Assembly: GCA_003013855.2 (NCBI GenBank)
Contig: PVNU02001893.1
Location: 806,001-870,000 of the forward strand
Length of the DNA stretch: 64,000 nt
From: Liriodendron chinense
Taxonomy: Eukaryota; Streptophyta; Magnoliopsida; Magnoliales; Magnoliaceae
Reading direction: 5' to 3'
This document shows, in pieces, positions 10,169 to 21,000 of the stretch (position 1 is its first letter; every line of letters begins with the position of its first letter). The notes under the pieces are model-generated. The model did not search any database. It worked only from the letters and a program-made list of their open reading frames with translations, and was not told the DNA's origin. Both the position numbers and the translations under genes were made by a program.

Positions 10169-11277
10169 TCATCCAGTAGTGGATTTGTTGTCACCTGCAC
10201 TCGATATCCAACTTGCATCGGTATATCTTTCTAGTACAGCTAGAAATTCTAAGTAAAATAACCCTAAGTCCTTGGTTGCTTTTAAATAACCAAGTACTCT
10301 TCTTATTGCCTTCCAGTGTTCTACACTGGGATTACTAGTAAACCTACTTAGTTTACTCATAGCATATGCGATGTTTGGTCTAGTGCATTGCATTGCATAC
10401 ATTAGACTTCCTATAATACTCGCATACTCTAATTGTGCAATTGTTCTTTCAATATTTTCATTTAACTTGATACTTGGATCGAATGGAGTTTTCGCTTCTT
10501 TAATATTCAAGTGTTTATACTTGTTTATTATTTTCTCAATATAATGAGATTGGCACAGCGCATAACCCCCACTATGAGATTTTACTTTAATACCTAGAAT
10601 GGTATCAACTTGTCCAAAACCCTTCATTTTAAATACGGAAGATAGAAACTTCTTTGTTTCAGTTACACCTTCCATTTTCTTACTTATTGTTAACATATCA
10701 TCAACGTATAAAAAAATATCAATTATATAGTTATTACTTGTTTTTAGAATATATGCATTTATCTGCTACATTATACGTGAAACCATGAGAAAGTATTTTA
10801 GAATCAAACTCCGCATGCCACTGTTTAGGTGCCTGTTTTAGTCCATATAATGATTTAGTTAATTTACAGACTTTCTTCTCATTTTCTGGCTAGAACGAAC
10901 CCTTAAGGTTGTTCCATGTATACCTTCTCGTCGAGGTCTTCATTCAGGAAAGTAGTCTTTACATCCATCTGATGAATATACAGCTGATGTATGAATGCTC
11001 AAGTAAACATAATCATAATAGATGTTATTCTCGCCACATGTGAGTATGTGTCAAAATAATTCATTTCTTCTTTTTGTCTGAATCCTTTAGCTACTAGTCT
11101 AACTTTAAAGGTTTGAATAGTTCCATTAGTGTGATATTTCTTTCTAAATACCCACTTACATCCTATGGGTTTATGACATGATTGAATCCATCTCATCATT
11201 GATGGCTTCTTTTCAAAAGCTGAATCTCTAGAAGTTACAACTTCTCTATAGGTTGTTGGATCATCTTCTATAGTCAT
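10169..11277 (-). pseudogene. copia reverse transcriptase, broken
   Basis: The N-terminal part (10,999-11,277) holds 'KPIGCKWVFRKKYHTNGTI' and 'VRLVAKGFRQKE'. The C-terminal part (10,169-10,696) holds 'FGQVDTILGIKV', 'YALCQSHYIEKI', 'YASIIGSLMYAMQCTRPNIA' and the start of RNase H, 'DASWISSAGDNKSTTG'. Between them (10,697-10,998) the region with the YVDD active site lies across stop codons and frameshifts. The catalytic core is therefore broken. Confidence 0.88.
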
Positions 11278-11318
11278 AACTATAGTTATCTTTCTAATGG
11301 CATTTACTCTATCTCCTT

Positions 11319-12343
11319 CTACGAGATAAAAAGAGATACGTGAGAGTCTAGCTGTTTAGAATTAAGATTCTTTTCTACTCTTATCCTTTGACTCCTACGT
11401 GGTTCGATTGAAGCTTCAACTTCTTGTTGAGCTTTTACCATAGGTTTCTCTATTGGAATTTGAATTTTATTATCCTTTGACTCTAAAGATAGTGAGTTTT
11501 GCAAAAAACTCAACATCTCTAGACTCTCTGATGGTATTAGACTCTAAGTCTAGGATTATATAAGCTTTGTTATTTTGTGCATACCCTACAAAAGCGCATT
11601 TAATAGCTCTAGATCCTAATTTAATTCTTTTAGGATCGGGGTTTTTACAATATGCAAGACACCCCCACACTTTAAGGTATCCTAGATTAGGTTTTCTACA
11701 TTTTCATACCTCGTATCGCGAAGTATTAAACTTCTTAGAAGGAACCCTATTTAAGATGTGGCACGCTGCTAGAAGTGCTTCTCCCTAAAGTTCTAGTGGT
11801 AACTTTGCTTGTATTAGCATTGAGTTGACTATCTCTACTAAAGTTCTATTCTTCCGTTCTGTTGTGGTGTGTACGGTGTAGTGCATTAGTGTATTATGCC
11901 ATGTTCTTCACAGAAGTTGGATAATTCATTTGAAAAATACTCTCCTCCTCTATCGCTATGAAGAACTTTTATTTTCTTGTTTAGTTGATTTTCCACTTCT
12001 GCTTTATATATCTTCAACATGCTTAGTGCTTCATCTTTATTTTTTAGAAGGTATACATGTACATATCGGAGCAATCATCGATAAATGTTATAAAGTATCC
12101 CCTTCCTCCACGTGTAAGAATGCCATTTAACTCACAGATATCGGTGTGTATTAGGTCCAATATTTGAGATGATCTTTCAACACTAGGAACATGTTTCTTT
12201 GTAAATTTGGAACTTGTGTACACTTCACATTTGTCATTCTGACTATCTGTGTATGAGATTAAGTCATTCTTAGACATGAATTTTAAGGTACTATAACCTA
12301 TGTGTGCTAATCTACCATGCCACGATGCTACAGATTCAATCAT
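11319..12343 (-). pseudogene. copia gag-pre-integrase and integrase, broken
   Basis: Minus-strand pieces in order: 'WHGRLAHIGYSTLKFM' (gag-pre-integrase), 'DLIHTDICELNG' (first catalytic Asp), 'HSDRGGEYFSNELSNFCEEH' (second Asp region), 'MWGCLAYCKNPDPKRIK' and 'CAFVGYAQNNKAY' (C-terminal block), and the linker 'EPRRSQRIR'. Stops and frame changes separate the pieces, and the stretch carrying the final catalytic Glu (11,670-11,886) is decayed. Confidence 0.88.
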
Positions 12344-12361
12344 ATACGCAGAAGAGCTATT

Positions 12362-12640
12362 TTAATTCAAAAAAAACTTAATCATCCCATTACAAGTATA
12401 TCCCTTACCAACAAAGTCTTCGTTCTTCAATAGAATCAGTTTTCCTGACTCAAATACTATTCGTATCCTGGGTTTTTCCAGGAGATCCCCAGAAACTAAG
12501 TTTCGTCTCATGTCAGGGACATACAGTACATTAGTTAAAACTACTTTCTTTCTAGAGGTAAAGACTAGTTCCACAGTTCCTTTACCTACTACCTTCGATC
12601 GGACTTTATTACCCATTTGTACTTCTTGACCATTTGTCAC
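12362..12640 (-). pseudogene. copia protease-downstream region
   Basis: A 92-codon frame containing 'VLYVPDMRRNLVSGDLL', the conserved block between copia protease and integrase. The protease active site itself would lie just upstream (to the right) in decayed sequence. Confidence 0.8.
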
Positions 12641-12649
12641 ATCCTCATA

Positions 12650-13640
12650 AGTTTTAAAGGCTGATCTGTCATAGCTTACAGGGACGTGTCAGCTGTATCA
12701 TATCACCAACGAGGTACTTTGCCTTAGATCATGTTTACCTCAGTGATCATGGCTACTATGTCTTCTTCAACTGCACTTGTCTCATTCTTAGATTTTCAAA
12801 GTCGGCATACTCGAGCATAATACTCGATTTTCCCATAGACATGGCAAGGGCCTTTGAACTTTTCGTTCTTCTTCTGTGGTTTCTTGAATTTTTTTTTATT
12901 GGGTTTCAGAGAACCATTTTTCTTGGGATTCTTGTTTTAGGTACTTTCTATTACTTGCACCTTGGACGAGGAATTTTCATTTCTATTTTTCTCTTCACGG
13001 TTTTGGGATTCTTCCTCTATTCTGAGATGTTTTTAGATTTATTCCAGTGAATAATACAAAGTTTTATGTAGTAGTTTCTTCCTGTATTCTGTCTAACTCG
13101 GGAACAATTTTGCGATAATAGCCCCAACTTGGAAAGATTCAGGGATATTAATTTTTAGGGCACTAATTTTGCTAACAATTAGCTGTAGTTCTCCGATTTG
13201 GGCTAACAGTGATTTGTTATCTACTATGTTGTAGTCGAAATAGCTACCTATGAGATATTTATTCGTACCTTCTTCTTTGACATTGAATTTGAACTCGAGA
13301 GCGGTTCAAATTTCTTTAACAAAATCAGTTCTGGTGTATTGATCATACAGACGATTTGATAGCGTGTTCATGATGTGTCCTCGACATAGCAGATTATCTT
13401 TTTCTCTTTTGATACGTGCGTTGATCTGCTTAGTTGTGTTTTCATCAGTTGCTGGAGGAAGCGGCTTCAAGTTCGGGATCTAAGATATATAATATTTTTG
13501 ACGTCGTAAGTAGGAATTTTATCTTATCCTGCCATCTAGGTGAAATTGGTTCTATCGAACCGGTCCAGACGAATCAGATACTGGTTCATCAGTTTGATTG
13601 ATGATACCACTTCAGTTTCCATATCAGAAAAATTTACGCT
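12650..13640 (-). pseudogene. copia gag remnant, heavily decayed
   Basis: No long frame is left. The position between the protease and the 5' LTR, together with lysine/arginine-rich minus-strand words near 12,850-13,000, suits a decayed Gag. No intact zinc knuckle is visible. The call rests mainly on position. Confidence 0.5.
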
Positions 13641-13648
13641 TTAAGATT

Positions 13649-14678
13649 GTTATGAATTTCTAATATCAGAAAATAAATAAATAGGAAAAAACCGGGTATA
13701 AGGACGGCTGAAGCACGTGAAAAACACGCTGTCCTTAAAGCGTAATTCGCCCCTTACTCAAAATACTTTGAGTCTGCTGATAGGTTGCAGGCGGATTGCT
13801 TTTAGGATATGACAAGTCTTATGTGGTTCTGCGTTCAGCAAGAAATGAATAAACCACTTTGGAACTCAGTAACACCATCTGGCAGATGGTGAAAAGAAAG
13901 AGAGAAAAGAAATGACAACTTCTTCTTGCAGCAGTAGACCACCACTCTGGTTTAAGTGACTTGATTAGTATCAACCAAACCGAGAGGCTAAGAGACTTAG
14001 AAGGTTGCTAGTTCAGTTGAGATGGTTTGGATTGCAATTGTTGTGTTGAAATGAACCAGACCTATCCGGTTTATATAGGCAAGGGTGGCTGACAGTTTTG
14101 GTCCACAACCATAATGGTACTAGTCGTTTTCTAGCTGTTGGGATAAACTAGCCGTTTTTTGCTGTTTCTGACTTTGTGTATATGGGAGTTATACACCTGC
14201 ATGCTAGTTGTTTAGACTTAATGGCTAGTCGTTTTCTGACTGTTGAGCTAGCCACATGCAGCTGTTACTATATGGTCTAGACCGTTACTGCATAAGCAGT
14301 TACACAGGTTCCTCTAAATAACCCTGCAACTCTCTATAAAAAGTAGAGAGGTCTCTGTTAGACTTCTTACCCCAGCACCTCCGAAGTGCCAAGTGCACCA
14401 CTAGCGCCTCTACAGCCACACTGCCTCACATGCTCACGCCCTCTCACCGTGCCGGTGCTCGTGCCCGTGACCATGACCGACTCCGAGACCGAGTCTGTGC
14501 TCGTGCGCGTGCGCAGTATTCCAGTGCGAACACTGGAACACGCAAGCCACCATAATCCTCTCTCCCACCATAAATAAGTAAGGTGCACAACACCCTAATT
14601 ATAAAGAAGCAAAATTCCTTTCTTGACAAAAAACAAAAGAGACTTTTTCGACATTTTTTTAAACCAAATATTTCAACA
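13649..14678 (-). repeat. 5' LTR of the copia element (1,030 bp)
   Basis: Pairs with 8,024-9,183. It shares long words such as 'gaagcacgtgaaaaacacgctgtcc', the minus-strand TATATAAA (14,070-14,077) and the end CAAATATTTCAACA. The target duplication TTTAA follows directly. Confidence 0.9.
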
Positions 14679-15329
14679 TTTAATACATTACATAACTCAA
14701 AATTTGAGATGATACTTATTCTCGCCAAAAATTTACAATTGCGCACACCATGCTGCAACTAATCACATAATGAAGTATATGATTTTATAAACCAAGTATC
14801 CTGACTAGTTTAAGTTCGTAAGAGGTGACGATTAAGTGATCTTGACCATTGGTATGATGTGCATCTGATGGACATTATTTGGATATACCAAAGTAAAAAA
14901 GAGAACTAGTAACATGTAGTTGGAAGTATGCTAATTTATCATGCAATCACATTTTCCCCCTTGAAGATGTAATTGTACAGAGAATTGGCATCCGCAAATA
15001 ATAGGCCCTAACGTTAAAGATCATTTGGCGCAAAAAAAATCATACCAGTCTTCTTAACAAGTGCGCTACAGTATTGGAATGAATAGATATTTAACAGTTT
15101 AACTCAACATCATATGTAGCCCACTTAGTTAGGAGACTTTCCTAAATTTTGTACCACGTGATCTTCATGGTAGGGTCCACCATTTGCATGATATGGATTT
15201 TCTACACAAATGATATACTAGTAGGAAAGATTTGAATGAATGAAAGTTGGCAAATCTCGGTTGCATTTGATTAATTTCTTCATTAAAAATTGTGTTTTAT
15301 GGATGCCAATAGTCCATGCAACATAAAGC

Positions 15330-15740
15330 TCCGTGGGGTCCATCAGATGTTCATGTGAGATTCACTCCGTTCATCTTATGCTAGTTCAATTAGGATGCGA
15401 GCTAAAAAATTATTAGATTAAAAAATTCAAGTGAGGCACATAGTAAGAACAATAAGGATATGGATATCCACCATAGAAACCTTATTAAGCCTACTATGAT
15501 GTTTATATGCCATCCAGCCCATTTATAAAGTGAGTTCCACCACAATGAGGGAAAAACCAAATACCAGTTTGATCAAGACCTTTGGTAGGCCTAAAAATGG
15601 CTTCAATGATAAGCTTCCTCATTCCCTATTTTCCTATAGTGTGGCTAACTTAAGCTTTGAATCGGCCTTTATTCTAGTATTTAATCGAAAATTATGCCCA
15701 AAAATTAATGGCTAGGGTATCCATTATGGCTCCCAACGAC
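15330..15740. repeat. Diverged fold-back MITE-like block
   Basis: It starts CCGTGGGGTCCATCAGATGT, then the words 'gtgagattcactccgttcat', 'accatagaaacc' and 'tgatgtttatatgccatcc' that typify the family at 4,525 and 56,741. The right end is hard to place. No coding is seen. Confidence 0.45.
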
Positions 15741-15896
15741 CAATGGTTTGGATCATTAGAAAATAGACCCACTTGTGCAAAAGGATCATTAGACAATAGA
15801 CCCACTGGTGCAAAAAAAAAGAAAAAAAGAAAAAAAGTTAGGGTGCATTAGTTCGGGACCAAAATCCTCTACAACCCTTGTTGTTGGGTGCTCTCT

Positions 15897-16312
15897 GGGC
15901 CCACTATGATGTGAGTGTGACATCCTCTCCGTATATCAATTGGGGAACCTTATATTAGTACTTGGGTCCAAAGATTTGGCCTATCGAAAACTCTAGTGGG
16001 CCACACTAAATAGATCGATAATGATGAGAATGCTCGGAATAGAAACTTTTTCAAAGGCATAATTTTTTTTTTCATTAAATTTGAGTATCAAGTAAGACCT
16101 ACTAAGGTGAAGAAGTTACTGGAACTTATCTAGATTCAAAACCTGAGTAGGGTGGGCCACACTGCATAAGTTAATGGCTTTGGTTGTGATTTTATTTTGT
16201 TCACATGGCATGGCTTGCGTTAGTTTTGGACTTTTTGAATACGTGGACATGATTTGGCGCAATGGATGGACGGACTCCATCTCACTTCCACATCAAGGTA
16301 GACCCCCACAAA
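15897..16312. repeat. Fold-back MITE copy upstream of the acyltransferase gene
   Basis: The left end GGGCCCACTATGATGTGAGT and the inverse of the right end (GGGGTCTACCTTGATGTGGA) match with a few differences, and the second block TC(C/T)GT(C/A)... also pairs. It is the same family as the copies in the Mutator-like element and at 56,741-57,163. Confidence 0.6.
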
Positions 16313-17960
16313 ACTTTGATGTTGCATGCGTTGCCTACGATAGGTGTTGCATAGGATTCCATTCCATCGCTATGATCCAAACCGTTGACATGCGAGTGGA
16401 TTTCTTTAAGATACAATTGTATGTAAACAATCCTTTCGTTTTATTTAGTGGAACATGTACTGTTGCTGTATATTTCTTCTCAACCATGGATATCAAGGCA
16501 GAAACGGTTAAAGCATTTAGATAGTGCCATCATAAGTTTTTTTTTGTGGAAATCCACATCCACGTTACAGATCACAAGATCAACGGTCTGGATCATCATG
16601 ACATGGCCCACTTATGAAGAATCAAATCTAAATTATTTGTTCATATCTTTGAATGAGGATCATATGATTCCTCATCCACAAGATCAGGCTTTTGAATGAA
16701 AATTCTAAATCTCTTTCATTTTCATGTGCCAAAAAACAAACGCAAGATATATGCTAAATCAGCACATTCACAACTAGTCAGAGACGTTCATGAGTTTTTA
16801 CAAGAAGCTAGTGGGTCATATAAAAAATTTAAATATGAGACATTCATTATATAAGCAACACAATTACTTTAGATCTTAACCGTTGATTATCAATCCTTTT
16901 ATCTATCCATTTATCAAACATGTTTATAATTGGATACCATCTATATTATAAAGGTCTTCTAAAAAAGTTACAAATTTCTATCATGTGTGCTAAATTCGGC
17001 ATTTTTGATGCATTTTATTTAAGCGCTTGAAGTTGATGCGTGCGGGATTATCTTTCGGTGCTTCCGCCTTCCTTTTTGGCTGTCTCACAGGGACTTCTCA
17101 AGACAAAATGCCAAAGGCCATAAGCTCGAGTGTACTTTTTAAGTCTATTCCACGAAGGCACCAATGTGTAAATCTAAACCGTTGATCAGTCGAAATCTCC
17201 TGTTTAGAAGCTAATTCCAAAAAATCAAGCTCATGAGATCATGAGGTGGGCCACACATGTACTTAACTGAATAAAGGGATATGAGAAACTAAACCTTATC
17301 CTAAATTTTTTATACACATGTGGCCCACCTACTGATCAAATCTGCCTATTTTATCAAATATCCCAGCCACCCATTTGATCTTCTGTGACTAAATCTATGA
17401 TCAAACACGTGTGCCACTTTCCACTTGTGTGAGGCGAGTGTACTTGCAAAGTGGACTGAGGTGGAGTGGACTTAGCTTTCCCATTCTTGAAAAGCTAAAA
17501 AAAGGGAAAAATTAGATACTATGGTTGTACATGAATTTTTATATACATCCCCATTTAAATATTAAAATTTTATATATTCAAAAGATCGGATCCGTGAAAA
17601 ATGTGGAAGACACCATTATTTTCAGCTTTAGATGAAAATTAGATCGATCAGATGGTTGGATTTTGGACATCCTTGATTTTAGTTATATTAACGGCTGATT
17701 AATGGGTTTTACGTATTTTCTCTCTTGATTAGCATTGATAATTCTCAATTTTGTGCTTATGATTGTGTGGTCCATGTTTTTCATAGGTCGGATTTGCTAC
17801 ACGTATGACAAGTTGGCAGGAAGAAGTGTCTGTATTGAAAGTTCACATACAGCTGCTGTATGTGATTGCTTCCCTTAAAAAATTCATTCTCTTTGGACTC
17901 TTCTCTATCGCTCCATCTCTGGTTTTAGTTTTGGGCCTGAGCTCTGAAAAATCTGCAGTC
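16313..17960. other. Intergenic region and upstream region of the acyltransferase gene
   Basis: No gene and no recognisable element in about 1.6 kb. The last 250 bases before 17,961 must contain the promoter and 5' leader, but I could not pick a confident TATA box or transcription start. An upstream ATG at 17,805 is in frame with the gene's ATG. Confidence 0.4.
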
Positions 17961-18002
17961 ATGGTGAGACGCCATGGATGGCAACTTCCTGCTCACACAT
18001 TC

Positions 18003-18005
<3 letters not shown>
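17961..18005 (+). CDS. PAT exon 1
   Basis: Encodes residues 1-15, MVRRHGWQLPAHTFQ, the conserved N-terminus of this subfamily. The donor GT at 18,006 is itself the start of a (CT)n microsatellite. An in-frame ATG 156 bases upstream (17,805) would add 52 residues not found in the family, so 17,961 is preferred. Confidence 0.92.
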
Positions 18006-18060
<55 letters not shown>

Positions 18061-21000
18061 CTCTCTTCCATATTTCAGTTTTTTTTTTTTCCTTTTTTGT
18101 GAATTTAATGGGCGGGATTTTTTTATTCTCCCAATTCCTGATTTGGGTAATCTGTAAAAATGCTCCAAATACTGTTTAATCCATGATTTCCTTTCTGGGT
18201 TTTTCTTATTTTGCTAAATGGTATTGGATTTCGAGCAATTCATCTTTTCTCTTGCGTTGTTGAAGGCTAGTGTTGTATGGGATTTTGGTTCATCTCCCTA
18301 TTCCTAATGTGGGTATTTTCTTCTGGGTTTTTCTTATTCTGCTGAATTGTGTTGGATTTCAAGTAATTCATCTTAGTTTTTCAGCGCAGTGTTTGTAATT
18401 CTCTTGCATTGTGTGCAATGTTCAATTGAGCAACTTGGTTGGCCCAAACAAACTGTATATGTGGGCTGTGCCTTTCTGTGGTCTGAACTCTTCGTTGGGT
18501 GGGGCCTGGTGTGGATGGGGGATGCCCCTTAAACCTCCCCCGTTGGATGATTCCAAGTGTCACCTTGGGACAATGTTTTCTCCCTGAAAACTTGGACCGC
18601 TTGTTGTTACAGTATTTGCCACCCCAAAATTGGATGGAATGGATTGTCCTGTTATGGGGTCCACTGCATGAATATCTTGGGTTTCCAAGAGGTTGGCCAC
18701 AGCCGCTCGGTGGCTGAGTCTCGGAAGAAAAGGCTGTTTCTTTAGATTGAGCATCATAAACTGGCACTTCAGTAGTGAAATGCTGTCAGTGGTTCTCATG
18801 GCCAGAAAAATTATATGGTACGATTCGGTATCGTGTGAGACGTATTGCTTTCATTCTTAAGCAAAATGAATCACTGCATGGATACGGACCAAGTCAGACT
18901 GAGTCAGGGGGAGTTGTGCCAGTTATTTTGGTCCCTAGGCGAGTCGCATTCTGAAACCGCTACTTAAGTCCATGGTGGATCCACGATTTATTTTCAGGGC
19001 TTTTCTGAATTTGTTTTATGCCTATTGAACAAGGTCTTAAAGTGGGCATTACTTGTATACATTAGCTGAGGGATGCTATAGTTATATAATGGTAATGGTG
19101 ATTGTACTGGTTGTTTGAAGAAAAAAAAGTGAAGATAAAACACTTGAAATGCCTCTTATAATCGCCACCATCATCATAATACCGTTGGCCTAGCTATTTG
19201 GGGTCGACTTTAGGAATCCTTTTTCACCAATCCTTAATATCCAGGCCCTATCCTTGGTAGCGGTAAGTGAACATACCTTCATTTCCCTTCTCACCACCTC
19301 AGTCCAAGTCCTTTTGTGTCTTCCTAATGCCCTCCTTTCAGGTAGGCCCTTTGATCCTAATAGAACTCCCTTCCTTATCTGGGTCGTCTTTTGTTTCCTT
19401 AAACCGTTCAAAAAAAAGTCTTGTTTCCTTAACACACAGCTGAACAATCTCGGTATGGCTCAAAGACAAATTGGGTCGATTTTCAGTTTTGATCGTTCTA
19501 CAGGCTCCTTCGCTCCCTACCAGGGGGAGAGTACCATGTGCAAACATCTCATGCGTGATTCTATGACACCCCTCCAAAAGTGGCAATTCTTCTAGTTGGG
19601 AGGAATAGAGTATTGACTATTAACAACCTTCATAAAAGGTGAATGGTGATCCCAAATGTGTGTGCGCCATATGTATGGCAAATACAGAATCGGCTGAACC
19701 GTCTCTTTATTCACTGTGCAGCTATGAAGAAAGCGTTGTGTCTAGTTCTCTAGCAGTTCAATGTGTCTTGCGTGATGCTCGCCTCGACGGGTGACCTCTT
19801 CTTGGCCTGGCATCAGGTCAAGCTTGGAAAGCGCTTTAGGATTATCTAGAGGTGTTTTTTTATTTGGCTGTCATATGGGTGTTGTGGGGGGAATGGAATG
19901 GGAAATGCTTCCGTAGTGAGAATAACTCAGAAATAATGGGTTTTTTTGGAAAGCGAAGCTCCTTGTTGCGGAATGAGTTCTCGTGTGAAATCCCTCGATA
20001 ATTGTATTTTTTCCTCTTTGTATGAGCTGTAGCTTTCACTATCTCAGCACTCTTTCTCAATAAAATTATTGTTGCCTTCCAAAAAAAAAAAACTTGCTTT
20101 AGCTCCTTACATAATGTTTTCCATTATTTGACCACTGTTATTTATAGGTAGCAATAGGTCTTCTCAATTGGGAATGGATGGGGAGAAGTCACACATCCCG
20201 TTTGATGAAGAGGGGAGATGTTGAAAAGTCAAAGGAAATGTGGGTGATTGAGGTGGGTAAAGTGAGAGAAGAATTGGATGCTTCTCTCAAAATGGCGGCG
20301 GCTATGTAGGAGATAACCAAAGTCTCTGCAGAGAGTACCATCACAAAAAGAAGTATGGTAAGAAGGTTTTGATGCTAAGCAAAGTCTCAACAGGAAAGGA
20401 TCCCCTGTTTGGAGGGAAATTAGTCAATTTGGGAACTGGTCTAAGGGAGTGGAAGAGTGATCCTAGTTACTGATTAGAGTCTTGAGGATTACAAATGGGC
20501 AGGTAGGAAAAGGTCTGCCAGAGTGGTGTTTATGGGGAAAAATCTCCAACTGATAGCTAAGATCATCTAGCTAATTTGATTTTGGCGTATGGCCAATCCA
20601 TGGTGGGGTACATAGATAAACGGCATGATTCTCTTACACGTGGATTGAGTGCTTCCATGATACTTGCTCATTCTCATGATTTTTCCTTTTCAAATTTTTT
20701 TTTTTTTCAAGTCATTCTTATCAAAATAGGAGTCTCTTGCTTGTGCTAAATTGTGGTGTTGGTCTTGCCAAGGTCGGAGGCAATTGTTTGGAGGCCAACA
20801 GCTAGTTCCTGACATTGCACCATCTTTGAAATAGAAAATTCGCTTCCCCAGACTTCCTCATCATGCGTTGGGAACATGGTCTTAAATAGTGGTTCCAAAG
20901 TATGACTTGCATGGAAAAAGAAACTGGTACTGCTACTTTGGTCTGTTGACTCATTTTGGTTCCCAGCAAAACGAGAGACTCGACCATGTTGACTTGGTTT

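Larger units (their letters stand above)
8024..14678 (-). mobile_element. Structurally complete Ty1/copia retrotransposon (decayed)
   Basis: Two similar LTRs (8,024-9,183 and 13,649-14,678) both read TGTTGAAATATT...ATTCATAACA on the minus strand. The same 5-mer TTTAA sits just outside both ends (8,019-8,023 and 14,679-14,683). Between them, minus-strand fragments run right to left: gag (12,650-13,640, many stops), protease and gag-pre-integrase (12,362-12,640), integrase (11,319-12,343), reverse transcriptase (10,169-11,277) and RNase H (about 9,980-10,168). Pol therefore follows the copia order. Numerous stops and frameshifts mean it cannot act on its own. The element length of 6.65 kb is ordinary. 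The LTRs differ by substitutions and length, so insertion is not recent. Confidence 0.93.

Noticed and set aside
17805..17960. 52-codon N-terminal extension in frame with the acyltransferase start
   Set aside because: The family starts at MVRRHGWQLPAH. The extension has no matching homologue that I know and is most likely 5' leader.
17959..18168. Minus-strand frame with an Arg-Glu repeat
   Set aside because: It is the antisense of the CT microsatellite.
18381..18799. Overlapping frames at the start of intron 1
   Set aside because: Frames on both strands overlap without motifs; the region lies inside a spliced intron and shows no element ends.
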